From Erpetoichthys calabaricus (taxonomy: Eukaryota; Chordata; Cladistia; Polypteriformes; Polypteridae), in the NCBI RefSeq assembly GCF_900747795.2, contig NC_041402.2:194666989-194730988 (forward strand): 64,000 nt of DNA, in the 5' to 3' direction. Positions 46,850 through 58,552 of the stretch are shown here, piece by piece. Below the pieces are notes generated by a model. It searched no databases. It had not been told where the DNA came from and saw only the letters and a list, made by a program, of their open reading frames with translations. Position numbers and translations under genes: made by a program. The number at the start of each line of letters is the position of its first letter. Within the stretch, counting starts at the first letter, position 1.

Positions 46850-47830
46850 ATGTTCTCACAGTCCAGCTGATCAGGAATTTATCATGAAATGTGAAGTTAA
46901 TACCTGCTCAGACCCCCTGGCTGGAATCCCACATTTCCGTGGGTCAAGTTCCTCATTAAAAATGTTGGTGCCCCTAACGTTTAGAGGGGCACCACCAAGC
47001 AGACCAGATGAGATGTTTGTCATCCACCGTGGCCTCTCTGTGTTTCCATGGAGTCGTATCCCCGGGTCTCTTCTTGGGACACCTCTTTGGCACCCCAGGA
47101 ACCAAATCCCAACAGGAGCCTGGGGGCTCCAACAGGCTGGTGACTTATGGCTGCCTGCTTCAGGGTCCTGTGGGTGAGGTGGTCACCCTTTGTGGCCAAC
47201 CATTGTCACAACTCTTCTGACATTGTTATGTCCAACTCTGAACAGGACGCCAGCCCGTCAATTACACCCCAGTGGCGCATGTCAGAGGTGCGGACGAGAA
47301 ATCTGAGAAAATGTCCAGGAGATACGTGAAGAACATGGAAGCGCCACACTAGATGGGATTTCAGGGTGGTCTACAGATGTGGTCTGCAAACACAAGCATG
47401 AGAAACGCCACTCTGCACATCACCAAGGCAGTGCCCCCTGGTACTAATCATCCTGGCCAGTTTACCATCTGCCGTGTCTCAGCTGGCTAACCCTAAACCC
47501 CAACCATCAGTTCTTTGTATCTTTGATGGCTTGCGCTAATATTTAACATTTGGAAAAAGGAAATGCCACAGGCTGAGCCTGTCCCAGCAGCATGATTCTC
47601 CAGGCAGGACAGGATGCCAGTCTGTCACAGGGCACACACATGCACAGTCACTCGGGGGTCAGTCTCAGGCAGGCGTACACCATAAACGTCCAACGCCTTT
47701 CAAATCAGCTCCCCACAGTCATTGAAGGTGTGTGATATGCCAACCTGAAGGTCTTCTGATATTTCTCAATGCTCCGGTTCTGGAGTTGATGTGTTCTCTC
47801 CGTGCATCTTGAACACACTGCTCACTTGGC
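46850..47830. other. Intergenic, diverged SINE traces only
   Basis: 47240-47330 and 47590-47690 show weak reverse SINE family A similarity (GGACGCCAGCCCGTCAATTA, GATGCCAGTCTGTCACAGGG). No gene seen. Confidence 0.35.
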
Positions 47831-47831
47831 T

Positions 47832-48065
47832 ATCCTTCCATTATCCAACCCGCTATAGCCTAACTACAGGGTCACGGGGGTCTGCTGGAGCCAATCCGCA
47901 GGCAGGAAACAAACCCCGGGCAGGGCACACACACACACACACACACACATGGGACAATTTAGAATCGCCAATACACTCGGAGAGCATGTAAACTCCACGC
48001 AGGGAGGACCCAGGAAGCGAACTCAACTCTCCTTACTGCGAGGTAGCAGCGCTACCACTGCTCAC
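47832..48065 (-). mobile_element. SINE family A, reverse, with (CA)n expansion
   Basis: CATTATCCAACCCGCTATAG, GGGTCACGGGGGTCTGCTGG, (CA)n at about 47927-47950, then GGACAATTTAGAATCGCCAA and TAGCAGCGCTACCACT. Confidence 0.85.
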
Positions 48066-48760
48066 TGAGTCCTGTTGGGGATATTCAAGTTTCAGCGGGT
48101 CAGGTGTGACAGGTCACGTGTTTCCGCTCTCCTGGACCAATCAGGAAGCGACTCCGCGTTCATGCTCGAGCAGGCGGGGCTGCGGGCGATCGAACAAACT
48201 GGGAGAGACGCCACAGGAAAGCCATCGAGACTGGACATTCCTCTCGACTTCGGGAACCCCTAAAATGAAATGAAAGCGAACTGTCACGCCGTTTGTCACG
48301 AGCTCAGATCGCACGGTCATCGCGATGGAAGGGCGCCCAAATGTGCCGCTTTAAAGCGATTTTATCCGGCTGCTGTGGCGTCTCCACAGTCAGGGCAATG
48401 CCGCCAGCAACCAGCAGATGGCGCAATGGGACAAAAAAACGAACGTGCGCCGCAGTAGCTTATCGTCTTGTTAATAAGAAAGAAAGAAAGAAACGCAAAT
48501 CCGCAACTCGGCGTTAGTTCCTGTTCAGATTTCCGTGATGCGCTTAATGGAATTCATTGTTTAGAAAATTACAACAGCGCCTGTGTCGGACCTTCGTGAT
48601 TTCTCCAGACATTTGCTCAGGTGTGCGCAGGTGCACCTCGGCTTCTTCTCCCGCCTGGTGGTCTGAGCGCTAAGCCCTTTAAAGTGGTCTGGTGGGTCAT
48701 TCTTGGTGAAACTCTGCGTGAACTTGTGATCTACCAGCCTATGTGTTATATAGTGCGTTT
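48066..48760. other. Intergenic, nothing firmly recognised
   Basis: Moderately CpG-rich (48160-48450) with no convincing exon. A (GAAA)n run lies at 48478-48492. Confidence 0.35.
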
Positions 48761-48763
48761 CAC

Positions 48764-48764
<1 letters not shown>

Positions 48765-48854
<90 letters not shown>

Positions 48855-48871
48855 ATATAGTGCCTTTCACA

Positions 48872-48931
<60 letters not shown>

Positions 48932-49120
48932 GGATCTGAGGCTAAAGATCTGCACTGGCAATCAGAAGGTTGCCGGTTCAAATCCTGTAAATGCCAATAG
49001 GGACTCTGCTCTGTTGGGTCCTTAACCTGCAATTGCTGAGCGCTTTGAGTAGTGAGAAAAGTGCTATATAAATGCAAAGAATTATTATTATATAGTGCCT
49101 TTCATATCTATCTATCTATT
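48765..49120 (+). mobile_element. (TCTA)n block and tRNA-derived SINE family B
   Basis: Two (TCTA)n tracts (about 48765-48853 and 48873-48930) are separated by CATATAGTGCCTTTCACAC. Then a SINE family B (48931-49093) with GGTTCAAATCCTG box B, GGACTCTGCTCTGTTGGGTC and tail TTTGAGTAGTGAGAAAAGTG, CTATATAAATGCAAAGAA. Confidence 0.82.
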
Positions 49121-50830
49121 ATATAGTAATAATAATAATAATACATTTTATTTATATAGCGCCTTTCCCATGCTCAAGACACTTACAGAATATAAGAAGA
49201 ACGGCAGGGTATACAGTATATAGCGTTGTACAAACCAGATAAATAAATAAAGAAGATTACAACAGTGAATTCAGAGAGAAAAAAAAGCCTAACAGACCAC
49301 ATAACTGATGGTCTCACACACACACACAGGTTACATGAGCATCTTGACACAGAAGTAAACTGAGAGAAGGGTAATAACATCAAGTAGAGCTAAAAGCCAA
49401 ACTGAACAGATGAGTTTTGAGTTGGAGTCAGCTGACCTGATTAATTTCGGGAGGTCATTCCTGAGTCTGGGCGCTATACAGCTGAAGGCCCTGCTGTCAC
49501 CCATGGAGTGTAGATTAGTGGGGGGGCACAACAAGATTACCAGAATCAGAGGACCTTAGTGGGCGGGCAGGCACATAGTGATGGAGAAGGTCACTGATGG
49601 AGTTTGGCACGAGGTTATTTAAGTTTTTGTAGGTTATTAGTAGGATTTGATATTCGATTTTGTATGACATAGGGAGCCAGTGGAGACGGAGCAGGATGGT
49701 GTGATGTGCTCGCTGTTGGTGGTCCATACCAGGACTCTTGCAGATGACTTTTGAATAATCTGGAGCTGTGATATAAGATTACAAGGGACACCTGCCAGCA
49801 GAGAGTTACAATAATCGATGTGGGATGTGATAAAAGCAGGGAGAAGTGTCTCAGCATTAGAGAAGGAGAGGAAGGAGCGAACACGCGATATGTGACGGAG
49901 GTGAAAGTAAGAAAGTTTCTGTGATTTATGTGGGCAGAATAAGTGAGGGAGGAATCAAAAATGACACCAAGATTCTTTGCAGTAGAGGCAGGTCTGATGA
50001 GATCACCGCCAAGATGGACTGGGAAGGAGCTCATTTTATTAAGTGGCACTTTGGTCCCAATTTGCAGGAGTTCAGTTTTGTTGCAGTTTCATTTTAAAGA
50101 GTTCTGCTCCATCCAGGTTTTAATTTCACTGAGGCAGGTTGTGAGCTGAGAGAGCTCTGATGAAGTTCCACTTTTAACATTGAAGTAGAGTTGAGTATCA
50201 TCTGCATAAAAATGATAACCCAGTCCATAGCTATGGATAATATGGCCAAGGAGACGCACATAAATACAGAAGAGAAGAGGGCTGAGGACAGAGCCCTGAG
50301 GAGCTCCTTGTGTGACTGGCGCTGAGCTGGACCTGATTCTCTTATTAGTTTAAGAGCCAGACACTCAAAAGACAATGGACAGTCAATGGGGATTGGTTTG
50401 ATGTTTAACTCCACTCTGACAATCACTACGACTCCTCCGCCTTGTCTTGAGCTGCGAGGCTCTGTGTGGAAAGTGAACCCAAGTGGAGTCGCCTCCGTGA
50501 GAGACGTAAATTCGTTTGGTTTTTGCCAAGTCTCCGTTAGACACAGAATATCAAATTTGGTGTCAGTGATGAGTTCTGACAGCACCAATGCTTAGCCATT
50601 AAGAGATCTCAAATTAAACAATGCGATATTAGTTCATGAGGCTTCTTGTTGCACAGAGCCGCGATCGGAGTTTATGTTCACGTACTGTAAATTCGGCACA
50701 CTGACACTTCTATTTCCAGGGTCGTGAGTCGGATGGAGTATTCCTGAGCAAATGCTGCTGGTGGTCTTTTAATTCAGAGCCCGGTGGTGGTGGTGACCTG
50801 ACTCATGATGTACATATTTCGGGCATGAAA
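49121..50830 (-). mobile_element. LINE (L2-like) with internal deletion
   Basis: Minus strand. The 3' end is CTTGAGCATGGGAAAGGCGC, TATATAAATAAAATGT, (ATT)n. The coding part has an AP-type endonuclease N-terminus (ITDTKFDILCLTETWQ, with RSSRQGGGVVVI). This is joined directly to reverse transcriptase pieces ([13 protein letters not shown], then FYADDTQLY, carrying the YxDD-type box) and the C-terminal LHWLPMSYKIEYQILL. Several frame breaks are present, and the fingers/palm segment between endonuclease and GAPQGS is missing. Confidence 0.82.
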
Positions 50831-51165
50831 AGTAAAAAAAAAAACTAATAATGATAACATAAAATAAATGTATCCACTGGTCTGGGCTACAAATGTGTTT
50901 TCTGTATGACTCCAATAATTTTTCTTTTTAAACCGTCAAAATCGCTGAATTTGTGCATTTCCTGGTCAAATACAAGGGAGAAACGCGAGTGACGAGTGGA
51001 GCCTCAGCCCGGATACTTACATTTGTCGCTGCCTCTCTGTGTGTCGCCAATATACTGTCTGCAGATACGTTTATTATACACCTGGACTTTCCACAGTCTG
51101 GTTAATATCTTTAATGAATTTGATAGATAGATATTAATTTTAGTATAGTCGGCAGGATCACAACA
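50831..51165. other. Unclassified sequence upstream of the LINE
   Basis: May hold part of the LINE 5' region; no ORF1 recognised. Confidence 0.3.
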
Positions 51166-51169
51166 TGAC

Positions 51170-51199
51170 ATAGATAGATAGATAATGAAAGGCACAATG

Positions 51200-51289
<90 letters not shown>

Positions 51290-51500
51290 AATGAAAGGCA
51301 CTATATAATAGATAGATAGATAGATGTGGTGGGTTGGCACCCTGCCTAGGATTGGTTCCTGCCTTGTGCCCTGTGTTGGCTGGGATTGGCTCCAGCAGGC
51401 CTCCATGACCCTGTGTTCGGATTCAGCGGGTTGGAAATTGGATGGATAGATAGATATGAAAGGCACTATACAATAGATAGATTGTGAAAGGCACTATATA

Positions 51501-51587
<87 letters not shown>

Positions 51588-51588
51588 C
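51170..51588 (-). repeat. GATA arrays with tail motif and a tail-only SINE
   Basis: (GATA)n at about 51199-51288 and 51493-51588 with GAAAGGCACTATATAATAG between tracts, the exact reverse of the array at 39885-41715. A tail-only SINE family A lies at about 51325-51447, starting TGTGGTGGGTTGGCACCCTG. Confidence 0.9.
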
Positions 51589-52240
51589 TTTATTAATCTC
51601 CAGGGGAAATTCCCATTCTCCAGCAGCAGCATACTGATAATAACAATATTAAATTAAAGAAAGATAACAATGCAGGTATAACAGACAATAACTGTATAAT
51701 GTTAACGTTTACCCCCCGGTGGAATTGAAGAGTTGCATAGTGTAGGGTCTCCTCAGTGTGTCAGTGGAGCAGGACGGTGACAGCAGTCTGTCACTGAAGC
51801 TGCTCCTCTGTCTGGAGATGATCCTGTTCAGTGGATGCAGTGGATTCTCCATGATTGGCAGGAGTCTGCTCAGCGCCCGTCGCTCCGCCACAGATGTCAG
51901 ACTGTCCAGCTCAGTGCCTACAATAGAGCCTGCCTTCCTCACCAGTTTGTCCAGGCGTGAGGTGTCCCTCTTCTTTATGCTGCCTCCCCAGCACACCACC
52001 ACGTAGAAGAGGGCGCTCGCCACAACCGTCTGATAGAACATCTGCAGCATCTTATTGCAGATGTTGAAGGACGCCAGCCTTCTAAGGAAGTATAGTCGGC
52101 TCTGTCCTCTCTTGCACAGACCATCAGTATTGGCAGTCCAGCTGCACTCCCAGGTATTTTTAGGTCTGTACCCTCTGCTCCCAGTCACCTCTGATGATCA
52201 CGGGGTCTGTGACATATTTAGTCTTGCTGTTCGGTCATAA
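51589..52240 (-). mobile_element. LINE 3' end (Rex1/L2-type clade), 5'-truncated
   Basis: The minus-strand frame 51709-52188 encodes GQSRLYFLRRLASFNICNKM, YQTVVASALFYVVVCWGGS and DKLVRKAGSIVGTELDSLTS, the C-terminal part of a fish LINE ORF2. It is followed by a 3' UTR ending GGAGATTAATAAAGTATCTA and the GATA/TCTA tail. Clade name is from memory of similar sequences. Confidence 0.8.
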
Positions 52241-52520
52241 ATCCGCAGTGAAAAGGCCCAAGGTGAGGCAGACAGTACCGTACCGTCCTGAAGGGGGCGC
52301 ATGTGAGCCTAACAGGTGCGCGTTGCGGCGCCAATAAGTTAGCGACATCAGAAAGTCAAGCGCACTGCGGCTGGTCATTTATTTCTATTTTTTTCTTCCA
52401 ACTTCAAAATGGAAGATTAAGATTTTTAAAACTAAAGGAAAACAAGGAGGACTTTTACAAGAAAGTGACGGAGGTTTTCGTGGAGAAGTATCGGCGCATG
52501 AACTTAATTTACAAATAATG
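52241..52520. other. Short intergenic stretch, nothing recognised
   Basis: A small open frame (52303-52518) ends in Lys/Glu-rich residues without recognisable homology. Confidence 0.3.
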
Positions 52521-52530
52521 GTAAAACCCA

Positions 52531-52659
52531 TGAGGTGGGCTGGCGCCCTGCCCGGGGTTTGTTTCCTGCCTTGCGCCCTGTGTTGGCTGTGATTGGCTGC
52601 AGCAGACCCCCGTGACCCTGTAGTTCGGATATAGCGGGTTGGATAATGGATGGATGGAT
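52531..52659 (+). mobile_element. Tail-only SINE family A with target duplication
   Basis: Starts TGAGGTGGGCTGGCGCCCTG and ends GGTTGGATAATGGATGG. GTAAAACCCA/GTAAAACCAT lie at 52521-52530 and 52660-52669. Confidence 0.85.
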
Positions 52660-52947
52660 GTAAAACCATAAACGGTTTTCAATTTTATAAAAAATGGGAT
52701 CAGACTTATGAAAGAAATCCAGTATTTTAAGACTAAATTTTGACCTTTAATAAAATATTCGTTTGCTTTTCTTGTTATCATTTTGTTGAACAGTCTGTAT
52801 TAAAATTGATTAAAGCATAAGAATTAAAAACTACTAAATACTTCAATTAAGGTTAAAATTGAAATCTGTTGTTTTGTACACCACTCTGTACTTTCATTTG
52901 TATTGACCGAGTATAAATTGTGAAATTGCAACGGCAAATTTAGAACA

Positions 52948-53187
52948 GTGCGGCACGGTGGTCGCTTCCCAGGTCCTCCCTGCGTGGACTTTGCATGTTC
53001 TCTCACAATCCAAAGACATGCAGGTTGGGTGCATTGACGATCCTAAATTGTCCCGAGTGTGTGCTTCGTGTGTGTGTGTGCCGTGCTGTAGGCTGGCGCC
53101 CTGCCTTGCGCCCTGTGTTAGCTGGGATTGGCTCCAGCAGACCCCGTGACCCTATAGTTAGCATATAGCCTACGAGGGATGGATTGG
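52948..53187 (+). mobile_element. SINE family A with internal deletions
   Basis: GCGGCACGGTGGTCGCTTCC to AGCATATAGCCTACGAGGG. The 12-bp duplication AAATTTAGAACA lies at 52936-52947 and 53188-53199. Confidence 0.9.
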
Positions 53188-53217
53188 AAATTTAGAACAC
53201 ATGGAGTGGGCGGAGCA

Positions 53218-53220
<3 letters not shown>

Positions 53221-53290
<70 letters not shown>

Positions 53291-53291
53291 C
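53221..53291. repeat. (CT)n microsatellite
   Basis: About 70 bases of CT repeats with one TTT interruption. Confidence 0.95.
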
Positions 53292-53815
53292 GCTATGAAC
53301 GTCACGTTCTTTTTAGTCAAATCTGTGTGTAAAAATGCTGATGAGATTTGAAACATAACCAGCAGTCATTGTGCATGCTGCCAATCAAATAGTGACCAAG
53401 ATTTGGGTTCATATATTTGTAAATCTGATTCTGAAGGAGTCCGTGCTTCACCAGCTTCAGTACTGGCAGCAGAAATACAGTCTGCTAGTGCCAGCACCTC
53501 GTCTGTGCCCATGCACTACAGGCGTTGGTATTTTCACTGTGTGACTATCCGTGCAGCGGACGTCGTTATAACATTAAGAAATCTCTGGAAATGCGTGCTT
53601 GTTTAAATCTTAACAACAACGTGCCCACTCAGCATCACAAGGTTGGGCAGAGGGGTCTAACTTGGATTCTGAAGCGTGTGCCCGTAAACTTTCACAAGTG
53701 GCGCCCCTCAGACAGGGCTGGCGCCACCACTAAGGCGAATTTGGCATTTGCCTTGCATGGGCACAGATGATATGGGTGGGTAAACCCAACCGAACAGTTG
53801 GTTGGCACACTAATA
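53292..53815. other. Intergenic, nothing recognised
   Basis: No repeat family or coding similarity noticed. Confidence 0.35.
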
Positions 53816-53821
53816 AGCTTT

Positions 53822-54765
53822 GGCCTGGGGACCCTCAGTGGCTTCTGGTTTTTGTTCCAACCAACTTCCATGTTTTCATCGGACTCTTAGCGTAACGAAT
53901 TACGTGACTCCTCGTTATTTCCCCGTTTCTGTGTTTTGGACTCGATGTACAAATTACAAACTACGTTTGGTGGATTTTTATTCAAATGTACTAAGCAGTT
54001 ATCTGGAGAATATGCCAGTTTTTAAAGTCGTTATCAGTATTTTTAACCTCGTTTTCATTCGGCTTTTCTTGGTGTTCCGCTTATTTATTTCATCCATCCA
54101 TTTTCCAACCCGCTGAATCCGAACAAAGGGTCACGGGGGTCTGCAGGAGCCAATCCCAGCCAACACAGGGCACAAGGCAGGAAACAAACTCCAGGCAGGG
54201 TGCCAACCCACCACAGGGTACACACACCCACACACCAGGGCCAATTTAGAATCGCCAATCCACCTAACCTGCATGTCTTTGGACTGTGGGAGGAAACCCA
54301 CGCAGACACGAGGAGAACATGCAAACTCCACACAGGGAGGACCCGGGAACTGAACCCAGACGGGTCTCCTGACTGCCAGGCAGCAGCGCTACCCACTGTG
54401 CCACCGTGCTGCCCTTATTTATTTCCTTTATTTATTAATCGGCGGGTCTGACGCTGAAGTCGCCGCTGCTTTCATCATCCTGGGTGTCTGCTAGGATTAA
54501 ATGAAGGGAGCAAACTACCCAGGAAAACAACAAAAGAGAGTTAAGCATTTATAGCTTTAGAAAAAAAATCGAAATATTTCTAAATGTAAAAACCATTCAG
54601 TTGCGTTTTTCCAAATGCAGAACAAGAGAAGAATAAAAGAAAGAGCCGCTAATTAAATGAGATCAGCTGTTATCGATTATTATCTCTGATTAGGAAGCTC
54701 GTTGGAACAAAAACCTGCAGCCACAGTGGGAGTTTGGGAACCTCTGGTCTAGGGCACAAAATAAC
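53822..54765. mobile_element. Probable hAT-type MITE, split by a SINE
   Basis: Left CTCAGTGGCTTCTGGTTTTT with GTTCCAAC and right TTGGAACAAAAACCTGCAGC with CACAGTGGGAG are inverted. The interior is AT-rich and non-coding. The SINE at 54092-54413 lies inside. Exact ends were not resolved. Confidence 0.5.
54092..54413 (-). mobile_element. SINE family A, near full length, reverse orientation
   Basis: CATCCATCCATTTTCCAACC to CTGTGCCACCGTGCTGCC. The 12-bp duplication CTTATTTATTTC lies at 54080-54091 and 54414-54425. Confidence 0.93.
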
Positions 54766-54769
54766 TGAG

Positions 54770-57310
54770 CACTGGCACTGCCCGCAGGCGATGGCCACCC
54801 ATGTCACCTAAAGGCTGGACCACCTCTGCCTCACAGGAGAGTCGCTGCCCCTCCAGATCGAGAGGAGCCAGTTGAGGTGGTTTGGCCTGTCATGACCCTC
54901 CCCCGTCCCCCCCAGACCTGTTCTGGACACCACCTACTGGGCGGAGACCCTTCAGCAGCCCCAGGACACTGGAATGGGGGACGGGGAGACGGCTGGGCTG
55001 ACCTGTTTGGCCTGCTCACAAAGCTGAGCTCGGGGGTCCGACCCCAGTGCCCAGTGACAGACGGGTGCCACCTGACTAGGGAGTGACGCAGTTTCCTCCC
55101 TTGTCACACAACCACGTCTGTGTCACCGTGATGAGCGGTCAAAGGCCACCTGCAGCAGTCCGCACTGCCTGTCCCTCCACAACAAGGGTCTGCCTGAAGA
55201 CGAGGCGTCCATATTTGTATGCGTCCAAGTGGGGTCCCTGATGTTGACACCGACCCCCTGTGACCGCCGTCCGGTCAAAGCCCCCCTCGCGCTCCACGAG
55301 GTGTTAAGTGACAAGAGAAGCAAAGTGAGGGGAGACCACCAGGCAGGGACCAGTAGAGCGCCGCCCCACAGGCCAACTGACGCATCTGAAGAAATGAAGG
55401 AGTTGAGAGAACAAACGGAGAGGACGAGCACACAGAGGGTCCGACTCGGCGTACGGTGCGCCACCCGTCAGAGTTCACGAGGAGAGCCGCCGGTCAGGAC
55501 ACTCGAGTGTGGGCATCGTGTTAAACGCTTGCAGGCTGAATATTCCCAATTGTAATGAAAGTTTGTCACATGTCCCCCTGTGACGGAGGTCCTTTGGGGG
55601 TCTGGTAAAGGGTCCGAAATCAAGAGTCTGAAACGACACCCCACACGCACAGGTCACCTTCTGGGGGTGGCGCCTAAAGGGCACAGACCACCGCTAAAGA
55701 CCCAAAAACTGAAAATATCATCAACTTCACAATCGGCCACCTTGAAATGACACAAAGTGACACTCCAGGTGACAATGTCACCGACTCCTGTTGTTTTCTT
55801 TTTTTCTTTGAAGTTTTGTAAAAAGCAAAAACTTTGACCCCCCCCCTCCCCACCATATCCCATTAGGGGGTCGGCTGATGCGGCCTGTGGAGGGGGTCTC
55901 GAGGAGACAAATACACACGGGACGGACCCAGTGTTCCAAGTGCCCCCCCCTCAAAAGAAGACGGCTGATGAAGATGGCGTTGCAGTCGGTAACACAAAGA
56001 GGGGGCCGCCAGACCACCAGTACACTCTGCGTTATATAAATCAAATGCACTACTGTGATGATGATGAAGATGATGATGATGATGATGAAGATGTTTTTAT
56101 TACAATCTGAACCCCCAAATCCAGCTGTCCGTGATGACACTTTACAGTAACCAGCGCTGACCAACAAGACCTCCTGACAAAGTGTACCTTGGATTTTCAC
56201 ACTTTAGGTTTTTATATTTGCCCCCCCCAACCCCCACCTGACCCCCCCAACTGCCACCACCCACCCAATTGCCACCTGCTTGTTGCCAGTTGTTGTCCAA
56301 TTCAATTTAAAGCAGCAGATATGCAAAATGTGTTAGTGACCCTTAGTAGGCCCAAACCCTCAAAGTGATCGCATTCTTGAGACCCCCAAAGTGCGGGACT
56401 CTCTCGTGGTTGCCATGACAGCCCGGACCTCCTATGGGGTCTCTTTGTAGTAAAAACTGACCTTTCTGTGTCCTCGGCTCTGTTGCACTTCGTGTGACTT
56501 CCGTTTGGCCTCTCGACTGCCCCCCCCCCCCATTTTGTAGCGGGGGTCCCACCTTCTCGTTCAGGTAGCTCGGTTTCTACTGCCAGCCCACCTCATCTGT
56601 CCTTCTGGGTTGACTGCCCCCCTCATACATGTCACGCTAAAACTCCCCCCGTCCTCCTTGCCATCTATGCCCGCGTTTGTCCCTCTCTTCATGTTTCATT
56701 TCTGAGGTCCCTTTGATTGTAAGGTGGGCACATCCAGCTGTCCACCCACCTGAGGAGGTCAAGTGTGGCACGGAGGGTGAGGAATGGCGGGCACATGACA
56801 TGTTTTCTGGTTTAGCTCTCCTCCATCCCCATGGCGTGGTCCTAAAAGAGCCCCTCAACCTGCACGCTGTACAGTGTGCCCTGCTGCCACCCTCAGAAAG
56901 GCGCTATATAGCATCAGGGATTCAGTGTCAGGGAGGTCGCTCTTCTGGAAGTGTCTGGGAGTTGCCAGCTGTGTGTGTGTGTGTGTGTAAGGCGTGGCAC
57001 ACCTGTGTAAACACCAAGTGGAGACCACAAGCTGACACAAGCAGGCAGGCACGCAGGGAGGAGGAGGTCAGGTGGGCCCTTCTGCCACCTCTTTGTCCCG
57101 ATCGGCGTGAAGGTGACAAGGTGACAGCAGAGCATGTGACTGACAGATCAGATGAGGTCATCACCTCTTCAAGTGTCCCAAGGAATGAGGCCACATTTGT
57201 CACAATGATACTCCCGTCTGGCACCTGGGGCTACAAGACGTCACCCGCCCGCATTTCTGGACTTCACGAGTGGCACCCGCGGCCTGACGTTTCAGTAAAT
57301 CCCACATCGA
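54770..57310. other. Intergenic: repeat copy and low-complexity runs, no gene recognised
   Basis: 55555-55800 is a copy of the unclassified repeat (GTCACCTTCTGGGGGTGGCG, AGACCACCGCTAAAGACC). A (GAT)n run lies at 56055-56095. C-runs lie at 55840-55848, 56221-56229 and 56521-56530. A tail motif GAAAGGCGCTATATAGCATC lies at 56896. Longer open frames (for example 56677-57348 plus) show no family features. Confidence 0.4.
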
Positions 57311-57332
57311 GACTTCAAAAAAAAGAACAAAG

Positions 57333-57338
57333 TTTAAT
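57333..57338 (-). terminator. cysrt1: Candidate cysrt1 polyadenylation signal
   Basis: Minus-strand ATTAAA about 700 bases after the cysrt1 stop, followed by a T-rich stretch (CTTTGTTCTTTTTTTTGAAG). Confidence 0.4.
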
Positions 57339-58035
57339 AAACATTTGAAGTGAATACTCCAATAGAGGGGCATTGAGGGGGGTGGGCACAGTCTGTCCTA
57401 GCAGCGTCAGGGAGGAGCCAATGCCAGCCCTGACCTTCTCCTGGGCGCAAGAAGAACTTGCCAAACACGGGGCCACACATGATGGGCTGACCTTCTCAAT
57501 TCTTTAAAGGAGTGAAGGATGGGCGTGCTGTGGCAGGGGTGGGCTGCACTCATGGAGGACCCTCACTTCAGGTGGCTTGTAAGTAGTTAGCTGGAGGGGA
57601 GTCCACAGTCCCACCCAAGTCCAGCATTGTACTCACAGATCTCGGACACAAAGTCCATTGCCTGGTCAGCTCAGAGTCACATCTCCTGTGTTCGGTCCCC
57701 TCCCTTGTTGTCCCCCTGGTCAGTATTAGGCCATGCCAGCTCACCACCTGCCGGGATCTCAAGAACTGTGAGACCCCGTGTTATCATTCAGGCCAGATGT
57801 CATCGTTAGCCACCAAATGTGAGCAGGTGAGGGATAGCTGGGATGGAAGCCCACCACTGGAGAGACCTAAATGATGATGGGTGGAGGAGGTGGGTGGTGG
57901 AAAGCAGGCAACATCATGGCATCTCCCCTTGGTGAAGACGGCTCTGGCCAGCACAAGTAAGGTGGCCTCTTCTTTTAGTTTCGAGTGTCCACAGGAGAGA
58001 ATGGACAATGGACAGCTGCCAGCAGGGGGCAGCGT

Positions 58036-58392
58036 TTAGGACACCACACAGCAGCACTTCTTCCGGCAGCAGGAGCAGCAGCAGCAGCAGGTGCCCCCCT
58101 CAGACTCAGACTTGGGTCGCGTCTTCCCTCCATGCTGGACAGCTGCACCGTATGGAGCCGTGACGCTGCTCGGGTTAGCGCCATTCATTTGTGACGGCAG
58201 GACGACTCGCCCACCTTGAGGCATGAAGCCCCCTGGCGGGAGCTGCTCCTGCTCTCTGGCCATCGGGTTGCTGATGACGGTGCTGTTGTCCAAGTTGGTG
58301 ATCCGCAGCTGAGCCCGCGGGAGGGTGATGTGACCGTAGGGGTTGGTGACATCCGAGGACTCCATGTCTCCACTGACACAGGACAGATTCAT
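58036..58392 (-). CDS. cysrt1: cysrt1, cysteine-rich tail protein 1
   Basis: A small protein of poorly known role; the human protein is reported from epidermis. The N-terminal block NPYGHITLPRAQLRI matches human NPYAHISIPRAHLRP. A variable Pro/Gly/Ser middle follows. The C-terminus is CCCCCSCCRKKCCCVVS; human ends CCCCVIS. The last four residues (CVVS) fit a CAAX prenylation box and the other cysteines are likely palmitoylation sites, so membrane attachment is inferred. The coding exon starts at an acceptor (TTCCCCAG) with its first base at 58404. The first in-exon ATG is 58392 (118 codons). The ATG at 58365 (MESSDVTNPYGH, 109 codons, GACATGG context) aligns better with the human start and may be the true one. 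The human protein is longer (about 144), the difference lying in the middle and tail. The tail is coded by a near-pure TGC run. Same strand and order (cysrt1 then rnf224) as in human. Confidence 0.87.
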   Translation of the reverse strand: MNLSCVSGDMESSDVTNPYGHITLPRAQLRITNLDNSTVISNPMAREQEQLPPGGFMPQGGRVVLPSQMNGANPSSVTAPYGAAVQHGGKTRPKSESEGGTCCCCCSCCRKKCCCVVS

Positions 58393-58552
58393 GCCAGTTG
58401 TGACCTGGGGAATCGAGAGAAAACGTCAGAGCAGGCTGGCACAGTGGGCACCAAGTATGGCTTCATTGGCATGATACATCAAATCGAGTCTGAGTCCAGG
58501 ATCTGGGTCTCCTTTATGTGGTGCCTCTCTTAAGAAACAGGGTCACATAGAA

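Noticed and set aside
56677-57348. 223-codon plus-strand open frame
   Set aside because: GC-rich sequence including a GT microsatellite and a repeat-tail motif; no recognisable domain, splice context or similarity.
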